Source: Rhizobium sp. Leaf453 (GTDB lineage Bacteria; Pseudomonadota; Alphaproteobacteria; Rhizobiales; Rhizobiaceae). From it: 64,000 nucleotides of DNA. The notes beneath the pieces are model-generated. The model searched no databases. It was not told the DNA's origin and was given only the letters and a program-made list of their open reading frames with translations. The DNA lies in contig NZ_LMRG01000002.1 of assembly GCF_001425605.1 (NCBI RefSeq), forward strand, positions 62,001 to 126,000, read 5' to 3'. A program made the position numbers and the translations under genes. This document shows positions 46,308 to 56,152 of the stretch, piece after piece. How positions within the stretch are numbered: the stretch's first letter is position 1; each line of letters opens with the position of its first letter.

Positions 46308-48739
46308 TTCGTATCTTGCCCTCGATGTCCGGCCGCCGCTTTTGGCCATGTAAATGAGAATCGGGCTCCCATACCCGGCTCCGATTCAACGGTGATCTGA
46401 CCACCGTGCCCGTTGATGTGTTTCTTCGTCAACGCCAGTCCCATTCCGCTACCGTCTTTTTGTGACTGTGGTTTCAGGGTTTGAAACATATCGAAGATTT
46501 TCTGATGATATTTGGGATCGATGCCCGGCCCGTCGTCCTGAATCGAGAAGGCAAATCGGTCGCCGAGATCGAAGACATCGATATCGATGCGGCCGGAAAC
46601 CCCATCGTGGTGCTTGACGGCATTGTGGATCAGATTGTGAAAAATCTGCTGGAGCGGCATGCGTGGAAGCGCGATCCCGTTGAATCTGCGATCGACATTC
46701 ACGACGAAGCCGGCTGGCGGGTCGATCAGACTGACAACATCAGTCAGAAGCGCACTCGCCTGAACGCCCTCCTCGCCTGCAGGCCCGTTGATCTGGTCTA
46801 CCCGCGCATAAGTCAGAATGTCCTGAAGGAGTTTCTCCATGCGGCGGGCCTGATTGCGCAATTTCTGCAAGTGATCGACACTTTCCGAAGGCAGCAATCC
46901 TTCAGCGTCCTCGTGGATCCAATCCGCCAACACATGGATAGACCGCAGAGGGGAACGAAGATCGTGGGCAGTCGCATAGGCAAACTGCTCCAGGTCCCTG
47001 TTCGACCGACGGAGTTTCTCGATGAGAATCGACTTTTCTTCCAGAACCTTGCGGCGCTCGGCAATCAGCCGTTCAATCTTGATCGAAAGTTCCCGCGCCG
47101 AGAACGGCTTGGCGATGTAATCGCGAACGCCCTCCTGAAGAAGTTCCATCTTCAAGGGATCATCCATCTTTGCCGTCAGCATCAAGATGGGAATTTCCGC
47201 CGTTACCGGATCAGCCAACAATGCCCGCGCCATATCATCACCGGACATCACCGGCATCATCACATCGGTGATGACAAGGTCGGGAAGAAACTGGCGGGCG
47301 GCAGCGAGGCCGGCAGAACCATCATCAGCCGTCTCCACGCGATAGCGTTCCGCCAGCAAACTTACGATATGGTTTCTCATGTCGGCGTTGTCATCGACGA
47401 CGAGAATGCGGGCACCGCCTTCCACGCCCGGCACATCGGCTGCCGTTCCGGGAACCTTCGCGAGTTCGTGGCTGACAATGTCCGACAGGCCGGCTTGCTG
47501 TAATGTTTCATCCACAATGACTGGAAATCCCTCCGGCGCACGGAGCGGAACAACGAGTGTGAAACGCGCGCCACCCAACGGGCTGGCATCGACGTGCAGT
47601 GTGCCGTGCAGCAGCGAAGCGAATTCCCGGGCGATCGCCAGGCCCAGCCCGGTTCCACCCTTCGTCCGCCGCTTGCCGCCGTCCAGCTGCCGAAAGCGTT
47701 CAAACACAATGGCGCGGTCTTCTTCAGGAATCCCAGGGCCCGTATCATCAACCTTGAACACCGCGTTGCCGCCGACGCGTTCGAGGGAGAGTTCCACATC
47801 ACCGCCTGAAGGCGTGAACTTGAATGCATTTGACAGGAGATTCAGCAGAATGCGCTGCAGCTTTTCGACATCGACCTCCATGTCGAGGTCAGCGGGCTCG
47901 ACCGAGCGAAATGCTACTCCCCGGTCGCGCGCCAAACCCTCGAAGCTGGACAACAGGGTCCGGTTGAAGCGCGTGACGTCCAGACGCGTGTAGACAAGAT
48001 CGAACTTGCCGGCTTCAAGCTTCGCGACATCGAGCAGGTCGTTGACCTGACCCAACAGGGTGAGTGCATTTCGCTCGACAACTTCGAGGTCTCGACGATC
48101 GGCGCCAGACAAGGAGGCGTCCGACAGAACCTTCCTGACCGGGCCGAGGATCAGCGTCAGCGGTGTCCGCAGCTCATGACTGACATTAGCGAAAAAGTCC
48201 GTCCTCAGCCGATCGAGATCGCGAAGCTTGCGATTGGCTTCGGCCACCTCCTGCGCGCGCTGGAAGATTTCCAGCTCCATTTTCTGCGCCCGGCTGCGCA
48301 ACTGTTCGTTGGCTTCGAGCTGCGCGCTGTCCCTGTTCTTCAGTCCGATGAACTCAGTGACATCCTCGACCCGGTGGATGACATAGGCGACCTTGCCATT
48401 CTCGTCGAGGACCGGCTTGTTGAAGGGGCTCCAGTACCGCGCTTCGAAGCCGCTTCCGTCGGGCTTTCGCACGTCGTACTTCTGGACGGCCATCGCGTCA
48501 CCGACACCTGTTTCGACGACACGTCGAAGCGAATCCCCCAGAATTCGGGTTCCCGACGCGGTCGGATCTTCCGGGTTATCCGGAAAGACATCGAAAATAT
48601 TCATGCCGACGATAACGGCCCGGTCCGTCATCGTCGCATTCAGATAGGCATCGCTCACCGCGACGATGGTCAGGTTCCGGTCGAGGACCAGATAGAGGCC
48701 TGGGGCTGACTCGAACACCATTCGAAAGTCCGGCAACAT
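46304..48739 (-). CDS. Hybrid sensor kinase with two kinase cores flanking a receiver (PAS-HK-REC-HK)
   Basis: An 811-residue soluble-looking sensor. PAS domain (about 1-135), then the first HisKA with His188 in SHELRTPL and HATPase with N-box [18 protein letters not shown] and [10 protein letters not shown] (to about 400). A receiver follows (about 444-560, Asp492 in [11 protein letters not shown], Lys in YIAKPF). Then comes a second HisKA of phytochrome-like type with His592 in TAHDLRSPL and a second HATPase with [17 protein letters not shown] and [12 protein letters not shown]. No membrane helix or chromophore-binding GAF/PHY seen. GGGGG precedes the ATG. The second core resembles kinases that pair with Rcp1-like receivers, fitting the coupled downstream gene. 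Confidence 0.9.
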   Translation of the reverse strand: MLPDFRMVFESAPGLYLVLDRNLTIVAVSDAYLNATMTDRAVIVGMNIFDVFPDNPEDPTASGTRILGDSLRRVVETGVGDAMAVQKYDVRKPDGSGFEARYWSPFNKPVLDENGKVAYVIHRVEDVTEFIGLKNRDSAQLEANEQLRSRAQKMELEIFQRAQEVAEANRKLRDLDRLRTDFFANVSHELRTPLTLILGPVRKVLSDASLSGADRRDLEVVERNALTLLGQVNDLLDVAKLEAGKFDLVYTRLDVTRFNRTLLSSFEGLARDRGVAFRSVEPADLDMEVDVEKLQRILLNLLSNAFKFTPSGGDVELSLERVGGNAVFKVDDTGPGIPEEDRAIVFERFRQLDGGKRRTKGGTGLGLAIAREFASLLHGTLHVDASPLGGARFTLVVPLRAPEGFPVIVDETLQQAGLSDIVSHELAKVPGTAADVPGVEGGARILVVDDNADMRNHIVSLLAERYRVETADDGSAGLAAARQFLPDLVITDVMMPVMSGDDMARALLADPVTAEIPILMLTAKMDDPLKMELLQEGVRDYIAKPFSARELSIKIERLIAERRKVLEEKSILIEKLRRSNRDLEQFAYATAHDLRSPLRSIHVLADWIHEDAEGLLPSESVDHLQKLRNQARRMEKLLQDILTYARVDQINGPAGEEGVQASALLTDVVSLIDPPAGFVVNVDRRFNGIALPRMPLQQIFHNLIHNAVKHHDGVSGRIDIDVFDLGDRFAFSIQDDGPGIDPKYHQKIFDMFQTLKPQSQKDGSGMGLALTKKHINGHGGQITVESEPGMGARFSFTWPKAAAGHRGQDTK

Positions 48740-48882
48740 GACCTGCCCCCATCAGCGTGATTCGTTGTGTCTGGATCGCTCGTGCTTCGACCATATTGTC
48801 GTAAGCCACGTGGCGGCGGAAGACCCTTCACGCATCAAATGGTAGATATCTTTTCAGGAACTCCACACATGCGAGTTCTGTT

Positions 48883-48910
48883 GTCGTGCCGATCTCCTGC
48901 CCGGCACGAC
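48883..48910 (-). terminator. Hairpin downstream of the RraA-like gene
   Basis: GTCGTGCCG and CGGCACGAC form a 9-bp perfect stem with a 10-nt loop, 50 nt beyond the RraA-family stop on the minus strand and upstream of the sensor kinase gene. No T-run; a likely boundary element. Confidence 0.5.
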
Positions 48911-48959
48911 ATATTCCGGGCGGTAACCTTGGAATTGCAACGGATTATTCGCCGCGTTC

Positions 48960-49682
48960 TCAGTTCACCGCTGAACGCGACTTTTGCCACTCTGCGTAAC
49001 GCACAAGTGTTTCTTCGTTGGGCGGATAGACTCCGAGCGTGGAACGTCCGGATTCGATTTCGGTCTTCAGGAATTCCTCCTGCTCCTCCATGGCGACGGC
49101 TTCATCGGCAATCTCATCGACATATTCGCGTGGGATGACGATGACGGCCTCGCCGTCGCCGAAGATGATGTCGCCGGGATAGACCGCGACGCCCCCGCAG
49201 GCGATTGGCTGGTTCATGTCGGACGCATGATGCGCAACCAGGTTGGCAGGTGCCGCCGGTCCGAGGCAATAGGTCGGGAAACCGAGGGATGCGATATCTG
49301 CGGTATCCCGCACGCCGCCATCCAGAACCATGCCGGCGGCATTGCGGTAGACAAGACGCCGCGCAAGCATCGCACCGATCCCGGCGACGTCGGCAAGCGC
49401 GCGGCAATCGAAGACCAGAACATGGCCATCCGGAATGGTGTCGATCGCCTTGCGCTGGTGGTTCGAGGGGTCGGAACTGTAGGTGGAGCCGTCGATATCC
49501 TCGCGGGCCGGGATATAGCGCACGGTCACCGCCGGTCCGATCATCGGCTTTTCCTGATTTGAGAGCGGACGCACACCGCGAATGGCCGTATTGCGCAGCC
49601 CCCGCTTTAAAAGCAGGGTGCTGAGGGTTGCCGAATTCGTTCGCGCAAGCTTTGCCCGAACCGAAGAATCCAAATTTGTCAT
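48960..49682 (-). CDS. RraA-family protein (HMG/CHA aldolase-like)
   Basis: A 240-residue member of the RraA/4-hydroxy-4-methyl-2-oxoglutarate aldolase fold. The core motif GMVLDGGVRDTADI, with the Arg and Asp used for substrate and metal binding in the aldolase branch, and YPGDIIFGDGEAVIVIP are diagnostic. GGAGGACTTC precedes the ATG. RraA proper inhibits RNase E, but longer homologues next to transporters are usually 2-oxo-acid aldolases or decarboxylases. Being downstream of an IclR gene and divergent from a peptide-type ABC importer favours a catabolic lyase role. Confidence 0.82.
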   Translation of the reverse strand: MTNLDSSVRAKLARTNSATLSTLLLKRGLRNTAIRGVRPLSNQEKPMIGPAVTVRYIPAREDIDGSTYSSDPSNHQRKAIDTIPDGHVLVFDCRALADVAGIGAMLARRLVYRNAAGMVLDGGVRDTADIASLGFPTYCLGPAAPANLVAHHASDMNQPIACGGVAVYPGDIIFGDGEAVIVIPREYVDEIADEAVAMEEQEEFLKTEIESGRSTLGVYPPNEETLVRYAEWQKSRSAVN

Positions 49683-49755
49683 GAAGTCCTCCATTGCGTG
49701 TTGCAGGAGCACTAACAGGCAAAGCTGGAATGTTCAATATAGAAATTCATAATTC

Positions 49756-50541
49756 TTATTTGGATAATGGATGCCGCCCGTCTATCGCTTTTGTGAGAAG
49801 AACGGCACAATCCAGTGCTTCTCGCCGGATCGAACGCGCCCGATCCGGTGTCGCCTCGCCGATGAATGGAACACTGACGGTCGCGACAAGCTGGCTACCG
49901 GAATCGAAAACCGGCGTCGCGATTGCCCGCACACCGAGATTGGATTCCTGATTGTCCTCCGCATATCCGTTGCGCCGGATATCGGCGAGCGCCTCCTTCA
50001 GCGCATCCGGATCAGTGATGGTGTAGGGGGTGCGCCCCTCCAGACCGGCAGCGCAATAGGACTCTACTTCGCTATAGTCGGAAAACGCGAGCGCGAGCTT
50101 GCCGCCTGCCCCGACATGTTTGCTGGAACGGCCGCCAACCTTGATGAAAAGCGAATAGTCGCCCGGGCTTGGCGCAGCAAATATGGTCATCATTTCATGG
50201 CCTTCGGGCGCCGCAAGCTTGAAGGATTCGAGGATCCTGTCGGCCGCCGCCGTCAAGATCGGCTTCGCCGCCTCGACCAGAAATGCCTTGTCCGCACCGG
50301 GAGAAATCCGGCGCGCCAGCTCGACGAATTTCGGTCCGAGCTCGTAAATCGAGCCGCCGTTGACACGCGCGACAAGCCCATGCGCACTCAATGAATTGAG
50401 GATCCGGTACACTGTGGAACGCGGCACGCCCAGATGCTCGACCAACGATGCAAGCGAAATTCCGGTGCGCGCATCGGCAACCGCCTCCAAGAGATGCGCG
50501 GTCTTTTCCACCACCGGCGAACCATGCTTGAGTTCATTCAT
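49756..50541 (-). CDS. IclR-family transcriptional regulator
   Basis: A 261-residue IclR regulator: winged HTH VVEKTAHLLEAVADARTGISLASLVEHLGVPRSTVYRILNSLSAHGLV (about 10-60), and an effector domain ending in the conserved GVRAIATPVFDSGSQLVATVSV. Start 50541 (MNELKHG) gives the usual N-terminus; ATG 50559 is in frame. It is followed by the RraA-like gene and is divergent from the ABC transporter operon, so probably controls both in response to a small organic acid or the imported substrate. Confidence 0.9.
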   Translation of the reverse strand: MNELKHGSPVVEKTAHLLEAVADARTGISLASLVEHLGVPRSTVYRILNSLSAHGLVARVNGGSIYELGPKFVELARRISPGADKAFLVEAAKPILTAAADRILESFKLAAPEGHEMMTIFAAPSPGDYSLFIKVGGRSSKHVGAGGKLALAFSDYSEVESYCAAGLEGRTPYTITDPDALKEALADIRRNGYAEDNQESNLGVRAIATPVFDSGSQLVATVSVPFIGEATPDRARSIRREALDCAVLLTKAIDGRHPLSK

Positions 50542-50613
50542 GAACCATTTATTCCTCATTTGAATTATCAATGTTGACATTTGCCGCTCATGTGCGCATT
50601 TTTGCCCGGCGAA

Positions 50614-50627
50614 TGTCAGATATGACA
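50614..50627. promoter_or_regulatory. Palindrome in the IclR/ABC divergent region (TGTCA-GATA-TGACA)
   Basis: A 5-bp inverted repeat with 4-bp spacing, 72 bp from the IclR start and 124 bp from the ABC binding-protein start. IclR sites are typically short palindromes; assignment is inferred from position only. Confidence 0.4.
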
Positions 50628-50751
50628 CTACGCGCTTGCGGGAGGAAGTAAAGCGGCTCGGTTGCGCCCATGGCGAGCAACCGGCAGCTTTCACGGCAAG
50701 GTCTACCTGATACAACACAGCAACGGCGAGGCCTTGCGGGAGGAGGATATC

Positions 50752-52275
50752 GTGACAACCATTTCCATCGGCAGATCGGCGAAAATCGGGCTTCTTGCAT
50801 TGTCGCTGGCTGCCGGCGTGGCCATGCCAGGCCATGCCGCGTCAGACAAGTTAAGTGTCGTCGTCACAGACGAGCCGAAGTCGCTTGATCCCTGCGACAC
50901 GGACCTCTCGGGCAACGCCCGCGTCCTGCGCAACAACATCACCGAAACGCTGGTCAACCTGAGCCCCGCAGACGGTTCGGTCCAGCCCAGCCTCGCCACC
51001 GCCTGGGAGCAGGTCGATGACCTCACCTGGAAATTCACGCTGCGCGAAGGGGTGACCTTTCATGACGGCAAACCCTTCGATGCAGCCGCAGTCGCCGCAG
51101 CACTGAAGCGCGCGCAAGATCCTGCACTCGCCTGCGAAGTCGGCCTTGCCACGCTGAAAGGGCTTGTTCTGACCACGGAGGCCGTCGATGCGAAGACGCT
51201 TGTCATCCGTACAGATATCGTCGAGCCCATCCTGCCCAACAAGCTGGCCACCCTCGATATCGGATCGCCGGCCACGCCTGCCGACACCAAGTCGCGCGAG
51301 CCGATCGGCACGGGGCCTTACAAGCTCGCAGCCTGGACACCGGGTCAGTCGATCACGCTGACGGCTTTCGACAAATATTGGGGTGACAAGCCCGCCATCC
51401 AGAACGCGACCGTTCTCTGGCGTGCGGAATCGGCGGTTCGCGCTGCGATGGTCGACACCGGCGAGGCGCAGATCGCCTACGAGATCGCACCGCAGGACGG
51501 CACGACGGCAAACGACCACGCATTCCCCAATGCAGAAACCTCCCTGCTGCGGATCGATCAGGAGGTTGCGCCCCTCAACGACAAACGGGTGCGTGAGGCG
51601 CTGAACCTTGCAATCGATCGTGACGGACTGATCGGCACGATCTTCCATGCGCAGGCCCAGAAGGCGATGCAGGTCGTCCTGCCCTCGGTTTTCGGCTACA
51701 ACCCCGATATCCCGGTCTGGACCTACGATCCGGAAAAAGCCCGCAGCCTCTTGGACGCCGCGCGCGCCGATGGCGTCCCGGTCGATACGGAAATCGTCAT
51801 CTACGGACGCATCGGCATCTATCCGAATTCATCCGAAAGCCTCGAGGCGATCCAGGCCATGCTTGCTGACGCCGGCTTCAATGTTCGTCTCGAAATGCTG
51901 GAAACCAGCCCTTGGCTGAAGAAACTCCTGAAGCCGTGGGATGCCGGCCGCCAGCCGTCTATCCTGCAGACGCAGATCGACAATACCGAAGGCGACGCGG
52001 TCTTCACCCTGCCCAACCGCTTCACCAGCGATGGCAATACATCGTCGATCGCCGACCCGAAGCTTGATACATTGATCGCCGATGCGTCCAAGGCAACCGG
52101 CGATGAACGCAAGCGCCTGTTCCAGGAAGCGTTCAAATATCTCGCTGTCGATGCGATCAACATCGTGCCGCTGTTCCATATGGTGACGATCGCGCGCGTC
52201 GCGCCGGAGGTGAACTATACGCCCGATGTTCAGGCCGGTAACGAGATCAAGCTGAAGACGATCAGCTATCGCTGA
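50752..52275 (+). CDS. ABC transporter substrate-binding protein, family 5 (dipeptide/oligopeptide/nickel type)
   Basis: A 507-residue SBP_bac_5 protein. Start is GTG 50752 with GGGAGGAGGATATC upstream, giving a signal peptide ending in PGHAAS. The family signature is visible: TWKFTLREGVTFHDGKPFDAAAV, PIGTGPYKLAAW, DKRVREALNLAIDRDGLI. Two cysteines (DPCDTD, LACEVG) lie in the mature part. First gene of a five-gene importer operon. Substrate is not determinable; peptides, opines or glycosides are all known in this family. Confidence 0.9.
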   Translation: MTTISIGRSAKIGLLALSLAAGVAMPGHAASDKLSVVVTDEPKSLDPCDTDLSGNARVLRNNITETLVNLSPADGSVQPSLATAWEQVDDLTWKFTLREGVTFHDGKPFDAAAVAAALKRAQDPALACEVGLATLKGLVLTTEAVDAKTLVIRTDIVEPILPNKLATLDIGSPATPADTKSREPIGTGPYKLAAWTPGQSITLTAFDKYWGDKPAIQNATVLWRAESAVRAAMVDTGEAQIAYEIAPQDGTTANDHAFPNAETSLLRIDQEVAPLNDKRVREALNLAIDRDGLIGTIFHAQAQKAMQVVLPSVFGYNPDIPVWTYDPEKARSLLDAARADGVPVDTEIVIYGRIGIYPNSSESLEAIQAMLADAGFNVRLEMLETSPWLKKLLKPWDAGRQPSILQTQIDNTEGDAVFTLPNRFTSDGNTSSIADPKLDTLIADASKATGDERKRLFQEAFKYLAVDAINIVPLFHMVTIARVAPEVNYTPDVQAGNEIKLKTISYR

Positions 52276-52307
52276 TCCTCCCTCCGCTCGGTGCCCGAGG
52301 AGAACGG

Positions 52308-53228
52308 ATGTCACTCGCCTATTTCGTCAGACGGACGATCTTCGCCGCGCTTGCGCTTGCGGCGTTGATGACATCCGCCTTTATCCTCGTGCGGCTCACC
52401 GGCGATCCCGTGAACCTCTATCTGCCGGTCGATGCATCCGATGCTGCACGCGAGGCCATGCGGGTACGCCTCGGGCTCGACCGATCCCTTCTGGCCCAGT
52501 TCCTCGACTGGGCCGGAGACATGCTCCGGCTCGATTTCGGCATGTCCCTCTGGCACAACCGGCCGGCGATGGACGTTGTGCTCGAAGCCCTGCCGAATAC
52601 GCTTGCGCTCGGTGCCATCGCTTTAACGCTTGCTTTCCTTGCAGCAATCGTCGCTGGCTCCATCGCAGCCGTCAATGCCGGTGGCTGGATCGATCGTGGC
52701 ATCAATGTCCTCTCCCAGGCTGCCGCCAGCGTTCCCGATTTCTGGCTCGGCCTCATGGGCGTGCTGCTCTTTGCCGTCACGTTCCGCCTGCTGCCGACAT
52801 CGGGATTCGATGGCCCGGTCTATTGGGTCCTGCCGATTGCCTGTCTGTTCGCCCGGCCATTCGGAACTTTGGTTCAGATCGTGCGGGGATCGATGATCGA
52901 GGCGCTGAACGCGACCTTCGTTCGCACCGCCCGCGCCAAGGGTGCCCGCGGCAAGCGCGTGATCTTCGTGCATGCGCTGCGCAACGCACTCCTGCCGGCG
53001 ATTACCGTCACCGGCGATCTGGCTGCGCAATTTGCCGGCGGCGGTGGGGTCGTCGAGGTCGTCTTCGGATTCCCCGGTATCGGCAAACTGCTGATCGACG
53101 GTATTCTCAAGCGTGACTTTGCCATCGTGCAGGCATCGATCTTCGCCGTCGCCGTGGTGATCTTCATCACCAATATTCTCGTCGACATGCTCTACGCTTC
53201 GATCGACCCGCGCGTGAGGGTGGAATGA
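52308..53228 (+). CDS. ABC transporter permease, DppB type
   Basis: A 306-residue inner-membrane permease with six helices, starting MSLAYFVRRTIFAALALAALMTSAFILVRLTGDP, the classical DppB N-terminus, and an EAA loop around NATFVRTARAKGARGKRVIFVHALRNALLPAIT. It pairs with the following DppC-type subunit, whose ATG overlaps this stop by 4 nt. Confidence 0.92.
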   Translation: MSLAYFVRRTIFAALALAALMTSAFILVRLTGDPVNLYLPVDASDAAREAMRVRLGLDRSLLAQFLDWAGDMLRLDFGMSLWHNRPAMDVVLEALPNTLALGAIALTLAFLAAIVAGSIAAVNAGGWIDRGINVLSQAAASVPDFWLGLMGVLLFAVTFRLLPTSGFDGPVYWVLPIACLFARPFGTLVQIVRGSMIEALNATFVRTARAKGARGKRVIFVHALRNALLPAITVTGDLAAQFAGGGGVVEVVFGFPGIGKLLIDGILKRDFAIVQASIFAVAVVIFITNILVDMLYASIDPRVRVE

Positions 53229-54142
53229 CCGAAGCGACTTCAGAATTGCTCGGCGAACGCAAGGCGGCAAGCGGACGCTTCGCCTGGTTTCTTCGCGCTC
53301 TCCGTGGAGATCCCATGGCGGTCGCCGCCACCATCTGGCTGCTGATCGTGGTTTTCGCCATTCTGGCGGATGCGCTCTCCCTGCTAGGCGAAAACCGTAT
53401 TTCGCTGAAGGCCCGCAACCTACCGCCATTCGATTTCAGCCAGGCGTGGACACTCTGGCTTGGTGCCGATGCACTCGGGCGGCCACTTCTCGTGCGGTTG
53501 ATACAGGCGGCATCGACGACGATCGGGATTGCCCTTGTTACCGTGCTGACCAGTCTTGTCGGCGGCACCGTTCTTGGCGTCATCGCCGGCTATTTCGGCG
53601 GCATCATCGGCAATGTCATCATGCGTATTTCCGATATCATCCTCGGTTTTCCGACGCTGCTCGTTGCGCTGTTTGGCCTCTACCTGTTCGGGCCGAGTGT
53701 ACTCAACCTCATCCTCGTTCTCGCGATTACCCGCATGCCGGCATACATCCGAGTTGCCCGGGCAGAAACGCTGGAGGCCCGCGAACGCCTGTTTGTCGAT
53801 GCGGCCAAGGTGTTTGGCGGCGGATCGCTCTGGATTCTGCGGGTGCATATCCTCCCGAGCGTTGCCCCGACGATGCTGACGCTGGCCTCCGTCAATCTTG
53901 CCATGGTCATGCTGTTCGAATCCGGCCTCAGCTATCTCGGCCTCGGCATCCAGCCCCCCGCGGTCAGCTGGGGTCTGATGGTGGCGCAGGGTCAGGGTTA
54001 TCTCTCCTCCGCTTGGTGGCTCGGGTTCTTCCCCGGCCTTGCCGTCATGCTCACTACCATGTCCTTCAATCTGCTCGCCAATTGGTTCCGGATCGTCAAC
54101 GACCCCTCGCAGCATTGGCGCCTCGTGAGCCGGAGACGATAA
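53225..54142 (+). CDS. ABC transporter permease, DppC type
   Basis: A 305-residue permease with the DppC layout: cytoplasmic N-terminus, first helix, a periplasmic loop with LGADALGRPLLVRLIQAASTTIGIAL, and the EAA loop RVARAETLEARERLFVDAAKVFGGGSLWILRVHILPSVAPTML. It overlaps the preceding gene by 4 nt and the following ATPase gene by 1 nt (TAATG). Confidence 0.92.
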   Translation: MTEATSELLGERKAASGRFAWFLRALRGDPMAVAATIWLLIVVFAILADALSLLGENRISLKARNLPPFDFSQAWTLWLGADALGRPLLVRLIQAASTTIGIALVTVLTSLVGGTVLGVIAGYFGGIIGNVIMRISDIILGFPTLLVALFGLYLFGPSVLNLILVLAITRMPAYIRVARAETLEARERLFVDAAKVFGGGSLWILRVHILPSVAPTMLTLASVNLAMVMLFESGLSYLGLGIQPPAVSWGLMVAQGQGYLSSAWWLGFFPGLAVMLTTMSFNLLANWFRIVNDPSQHWRLVSRRR

Positions 54143-55113
54143 TGGCGCTTCTGGAAATCAAGGACCTTCAGGTCAGTTTCGACACTGCGGCCGGGCGCAT
54201 CCTCGCGCTCAACGGCGTCTCCTTCTCGCTGGAGCGTGGTGAAGTGCTGGCGCTGCTCGGCGAAAGCGGGTCGGGAAAATCCGTGACCGCAGCGGCGATC
54301 ATGGACCTCATCCCCGATCCGCCGGGTGCAATCAATGAAGGCACCATCCATTTCGACGGCGCCGACATTCTCCGGCTTCCCCAGAACGAGCGCCGGGACC
54401 TCTGCGGCAGCCGTATCGCCCTGATCTTCCAGGATGCCCTTGCCGCCCTCAATCCGGTCTATCCCGTCGGTTGGCAGATCGCCGAGATGTTCCGGATCCA
54501 CGGCCGTACGCCAGAGGTAGGCATCGACAAGGCGGTTCTGGACCTGCTGACGGCGGTCGGAATTCCGGACCCCATCCGGCGCGCCAGACAATACCCACAC
54601 GAGTTTTCCGGCGGCATGCGCCAAAGGATCATGATTGCCATGGCCGTGGCGCTGGAGCCCGACATTATCATCGCGGACGAGCCGACAACGGCGCTCGATG
54701 TCACCATCCAGGCCCAGATCATCGACCTTCTCGACCGCGTGCGCAAGCGCAGCGATGCCGGCATGATCTTCATCACCCATGATCTTGGTGTCGTGGCCGA
54801 GCTCGCCGATCGCGTTGCCGTCATGTATGCCGGCCGCATCGTCGAAACGGCGGATGTTTTCGAACTGTTCGAAGATCCGCGCCATCCCTACAGCAACGGA
54901 TTGCTGGCGTCGCAGCCGCGTATGGACAGCGAGGAGGCCGAACTCCTGCCGATCCCGGGCTCGGCCCCCAATCCGGCCGCCCTGCCCTCCGGCTGTGCTT
55001 TCAGGACGCGCTGTCCCAGATCGGCGGATATATGCGCCAAAGACGTCCCCGCCCTTCAGTCCATGGGTCCCGGCCGGCAGGTCGCGTGCCATTTCCCGGT
55101 TGTATCCGCATGA
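54142..55113 (+). CDS. ABC transporter ATP-binding protein, DppD type
   Basis: A 323-residue ATPase: Walker A GESGSGKSV, signature FSGGMRQRIMIAMAVA, Walker B IIADEPTTALD, H-loop THDLGVVAE, and the C-terminal oligopeptide-type extension with CAFRTRCPRSADIC, a cysteine motif that binds an iron-sulfur cluster in some Dpp ATPases. Start ATG 54142 overlaps the permease TAA. It heterodimerises with the DppF-type subunit encoded next. Confidence 0.92.
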   Translation: MALLEIKDLQVSFDTAAGRILALNGVSFSLERGEVLALLGESGSGKSVTAAAIMDLIPDPPGAINEGTIHFDGADILRLPQNERRDLCGSRIALIFQDALAALNPVYPVGWQIAEMFRIHGRTPEVGIDKAVLDLLTAVGIPDPIRRARQYPHEFSGGMRQRIMIAMAVALEPDIIIADEPTTALDVTIQAQIIDLLDRVRKRSDAGMIFITHDLGVVAELADRVAVMYAGRIVETADVFELFEDPRHPYSNGLLASQPRMDSEEAELLPIPGSAPNPAALPSGCAFRTRCPRSADICAKDVPALQSMGPGRQVACHFPVVSA

Positions 55114-56072
55114 ACAAGCCGCTTCTCAAGGTCGAAAATCTCTCCCGACATTTCGGCAGCGCACAGGCACCGGTTCGCGCTGTCGAGAATGTCAGCTTCG
55201 AAATCGCCCGCGGCGAAACACTGGGGCTTGTCGGCGAGAGCGGCTGCGGCAAGACATCCCTCGTCCGCACACTACTGAAACTCGGACCGGCAACAAGCGG
55301 CCGCGCGTTTCTGGATGATGTTGATATAACGACCGCGAGCGGAAAACAGCTCCATGCGCTGCGCCGGAAAATGCAGGTCGTGTTCCAGGATCCCTACCAG
55401 TCGCTCAATCCCCGGATGCGCGTCGACCGCCTGATCTCCGAACCCTGGGCGCTCCATCCGGATGTCTTGCCGAAATCGCGTTGGCGCGACGAGACCGTCA
55501 ACCTGCTGGAATCCGTCGGCCTGCGTGCCGAACACGCCGAGCGCTACCCTTCCGAGTTTTCCGGTGGGCAAAGACAACGCCTCGGCATTGCACGTGCTCT
55601 TGCCCTCAATCCCACTTTGCTTGTCTGCGATGAGCCTGTGTCAGCCCTCGACGTTTCGGTTCAGGCCCAGGTCGTGAATCTCCTTGCTAAACTGCGGAGC
55701 GAGCGAAATCTGGCGATGCTGTTCGTCGCCCATGACCTTGCCGTGGTTCGGCATGTGTCCGACCGAGTGATGGTCATGTATCTCGGCAAGATCATCGAGA
55801 CCGGCCCGAAGGACGCGATCTTCAACGCGCCGGCCCATCCCTATACCCAGGCCCTGTTGTCAGCCGTTCCGACGCCGGACCCCAAATTGCGCGGTTCACG
55901 CAAACGTATCGTCCTGCAAGGCGACCTGCCGAGCCCCGCCAACCCGCCGAGCGGCTGCCGATTTCGCACCCGTTGCTGGAAGGCAACTTCGATCTGTGCG
56001 GAACAGGATCCGCGCCTCATCGAGAGAACGGCGGCGCCCGGCTTGCTGACGGCCTGTCACCATGCGGATTGA
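55110..56072 (+). CDS. ABC transporter ATP-binding protein, DppF type
   Basis: A 320-residue ATPase: Walker A GESGCGKTS, QDPYQSLNPRMRV, signature FSGGQRQRLGIARALA, Walker B LLVCDEPVSALD, HDLAVVRHVSDRV, and the C-terminal CRFRTRCWKATSIC cysteine motif. The ATG overlaps the DppD-type stop by 4 nt. Last gene of the importer operon; convergent with the siderophore operon end. No strong terminator is visible, only a short GCCGCA/TGCGGC hairpin near 56121-56136. Confidence 0.92.
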   Translation: MNKPLLKVENLSRHFGSAQAPVRAVENVSFEIARGETLGLVGESGCGKTSLVRTLLKLGPATSGRAFLDDVDITTASGKQLHALRRKMQVVFQDPYQSLNPRMRVDRLISEPWALHPDVLPKSRWRDETVNLLESVGLRAEHAERYPSEFSGGQRQRLGIARALALNPTLLVCDEPVSALDVSVQAQVVNLLAKLRSERNLAMLFVAHDLAVVRHVSDRVMVMYLGKIIETGPKDAIFNAPAHPYTQALLSAVPTPDPKLRGSRKRIVLQGDLPSPANPPSGCRFRTRCWKATSICAEQDPRLIERTAAPGLLTACHHAD

Positions 56073-56152
56073 TCAATGTCTGGCACACATTGCCTGACAG
56101 CTGGTGACGTGCTTCACTCGGCCGCATACCTGCGGCGGCATCTCATTGGCGG

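Noticed and set aside
46481..47503. 340-codon plus-strand frame inside the sensor kinase gene
   Set aside because: Opposite strand of a gene with intact kinase boxes; no motif in the translation.
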